This document shows positions 5,293-5,880 of a stretch of DNA of 5,880 nucleotides, piece by piece (positions within the stretch are counted from its first letter, which is position 1; each line of letters begins with the position of its first letter). The notes below the pieces were generated by a model that had not been told where the DNA came from, ran no database searches, and saw nothing but the letters and a program-made list of their open reading frames with translations. This DNA is from Candidatus Sordicultor fermentans (GTDB taxonomy: Bacteria; Atribacterota; Atribacteria; Atribacterales; Caldatribacteriaceae). Both the position numbers and the translations under genes were made by a program. The stretch lies in assembly GCA_002385475.1 (NCBI GenBank), contig DGDO01000050.1, positions 1-5,880 of the forward strand, in the 5' to 3' direction.

Positions 5293-5503
5293 AAGTGAAT
5301 GTTTCTTCTCTTACAATGTGCAAGCGAATAATACGGGGAATATCTTCTTCCTTATCAAAATGGCATTTTATAGCATCCTTAATATTTGCTTTAAGTTCTT
5401 CTAACGATTCCCCTTCAGTGAAGATGGAGTAATATAGCGCTTTAGCATTATATCCACCTTCCGGGTCTTCTTCCACCATAAAGATTATTTCTTTAATTTT
5501 CAT
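5285..5503 (-). CDS. hicB: HicB-family antitoxin
   Basis: This antitoxin neutralises HicA by covering its active site. The 72 residues show the partially degraded RNase H-like HicB fold: MKIKEIIFMVEEDPEGGYNA, then SIFTEGESLEELKANIKDAIKCHF, then a final strand IIRLHIVREE. It lacks the C-terminal helix-turn-helix or ribbon-helix-helix that many HicB proteins use to bind DNA, so self-repression would need another route. I chose ATG 5503 because family members begin MKIKE; GTG at 5506 is directly upstream in frame. AGAGG lies 2 bases before ATG and a GAGGGGG run a little further up. The antitoxin is first, so it is made before the toxin. A consensus -10 lies upstream. Confidence 0.8.
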   Translation of the reverse strand: MKIKEIIFMVEEDPEGGYNAKALYYSIFTEGESLEELKANIKDAIKCHFDKEEDIPRIIRLHIVREETFTYA

Positions 5504-5531
5504 CACCTCTTCCCCCTCGTTTGCTGCATTT

Positions 5532-5559
5532 ATTATAGCTCAATTTACTACCTTGTGGA
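5532..5559 (-). promoter_or_regulatory. Promoter of hicBA
   Basis: A perfect TATAAT lies on the minus strand at 5537-5532. The best -35 is TCCACA (5559-5554, four of six matches) at a 16-base spacing, which is weak. The leader to the hicB ATG is about 25 bases. Confidence 0.55.
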
Positions 5560-5586
5560 GAAAAAGGCGGGTACAAAGACTCTATA

Positions 5587-5627
5587 TTACACACTGTTTT
5601 ATAGAAATACTTAAACGTGGTGTGTAA
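5587..5627. promoter_or_regulatory. Inverted repeat upstream of hicBA, possible operator
   Basis: TTACACAC (5587-5594) and GTGTGTAA (5620-5627) are perfect 8-bp arms around 25 bases, which themselves contain GTTT and AAAC. It lies about 30 bases upstream of the hicBA -35. It could be an operator or another structured repeat; it does not match families A-C. Confidence 0.35.
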
Positions 5628-5669
5628 CAGATTTCTGATCAAAAGATAAAAACCTGAAAAACAAAGACT

Positions 5670-5698
5670 ACTGAGGAAGGGAAAACATCTTCCTCAGT
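5670..5698. repeat. Family B hairpin B4
   Basis: ACTGAGGAAG (5670-5679) and CTTCCTCAGT (5689-5698) form ten perfect pairs around a 9-base loop starting GGAAA, as in B1. An A-rich stretch precedes it, and a family A hairpin follows directly, as B1 is followed by A1. Confidence 0.75.
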
Positions 5699-5728
5699 GG
5701 ATGCCTGATAAAAGCGCTCAGGCATGAC
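5699..5728. repeat. Family A hairpin A3
   Basis: Arms GGATGCCTGA and TCAGGCATGAC contain a perfect 8-bp stem (5701-5708 with 5718-5725) around a 9-base loop. Relative to A1, two stem positions differ and both are compensated on the opposite arm. Confidence 0.75.
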
Positions 5729-5733
5729 GAAAA

Positions 5734-5754
5734 AGGCGTCACCCCTGAACGCCT
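5734..5754. repeat. Hairpin AGGCGT/ACGCCT
   Basis: AGGCGT (5734-5739) and ACGCCT (5749-5754) flank a 9-base loop. The left arm overlaps GGCGTCACC (5735-5743), which is also an exact inverted match to GGTGACGCC at 5813-5821, so two alternative pairings exist. GGTGACG also begins the left end repeat. Confidence 0.5.
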
Positions 5755-5770
5755 CCACCATCACCTTGCC

Positions 5771-5801
5771 CGTCATTCCTGAATGCCTCTATCAGGAATC
5801 T
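5771..5801. repeat. Family A hairpin A4, inverted
   Basis: ATTCCTGA (5775-5782) and TCAGGAAT (5792-5799) form a perfect 8-bp stem around a 9-base loop, flanked by GTC on the left. On the minus strand it reads AGATTCCTGA, loop, TCAGGAATGAC, so it is family A in the opposite orientation to A1-A3. Confidence 0.75.
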
Positions 5802-5856
5802 AAATAATGGGAGGTGACGCCCCTACAGTTCCAAAAAGAAAGAAAAAAGCAAAAAC

Positions 5857-5880
5857 GTGGATTCCCACCTCCTCGTCACC
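5857..5880 (-). repeat. Right end inverted repeat (24 bp)
   Basis: Exact reverse complement of bases 1-24, beginning GTGGATTCCC and ending CTCGTCACC. It is preceded by an A-rich spacer (5832-5855), as other hairpins of the array are. It may be the left half of a family A-like palindrome cut by the end of the contig. Confidence 0.85.

Noticed and set aside
5581..5635. tRNA or other standard RNA gene in the inverted repeat upstream of hicBA
   Set aside because: There is no cloverleaf, anticodon stem or TTCGA-type motif; the arms fit a single stem only.
1..5880. Insertion sequence or transposon with terminal inverted repeats
   Set aside because: No transposase, integrase or recombinase is encoded, and the ends resemble internal dispersed repeats, so a contig break is more likely.

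Overview
The window looks like a complete short contig from an uncultured bacterium rather than a slice of a finished genome, because its two ends are exact 24-base inverted copies of each other. The gene content is Firmicutes-like or from a deep-branching, possibly thermophilic lineage: a YlbF/YmcA-family protein, an EpsC-type serine acetyltransferase, a Cas6, low-to-moderate GC, many AGA/AGG and ATA codons, and Lys/Glu-rich proteins. Start codons are varied (GTG for the YlbF-family gene, TTG for cysE and cas6). The phylum cannot be fixed from this sequence; assignment to a candidate phylum would be a guess.

Layout. 1-263: end repeat, a short terminator-like hairpin and an extended -10 promoter. 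264-665 (+): YlbF-family gene, whose last 121 bases overlap tail to tail with the leftward operon. 545-3457 (-): a five-gene operon read right to left from an extended -10 promoter at about 3484-3512: a small zinc-ribbon protein, a SigR-like (ECF12-type) sigma factor, an RsrA-like zinc anti-sigma factor, serine O-acetyltransferase (cysE), and a two-helix membrane protein with many cysteines. All junctions overlap or are at most 15 bases apart. 3458-3806: gene-free, with the promoter and two hairpins. 3807-4577 (+): a full-length Cas6 with no other cas gene and no CRISPR array. 4578-5040: gene-free, filled by a modular array of stem-loops separated by A-rich, T-poor spacers. 5041-5503 (-): a hicBA toxin-antitoxin pair. 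5504-5880: promoter, an inverted repeat, more stem-loops of the same families, and the right end repeat.

How the parts work together. The operon reads as a thiol or zinc homeostasis module: a sigma factor, a cysteine/histidine zinc anti-sigma factor of the redox-switch type, and the enzyme that commits serine to cysteine synthesis, with two further Cys-rich proteins. This is inferred from order and motifs. The right half is accessory: an orphan Cas6 and a toxin-antitoxin pair embedded in a dense field of related hairpin repeats. The hairpins fall into three families (called A, B and C here). Family A shows compensatory base changes in its stems, and eight hairpins from several families have a loop of exactly nine bases. 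The repeat field is the most unusual part of the window.
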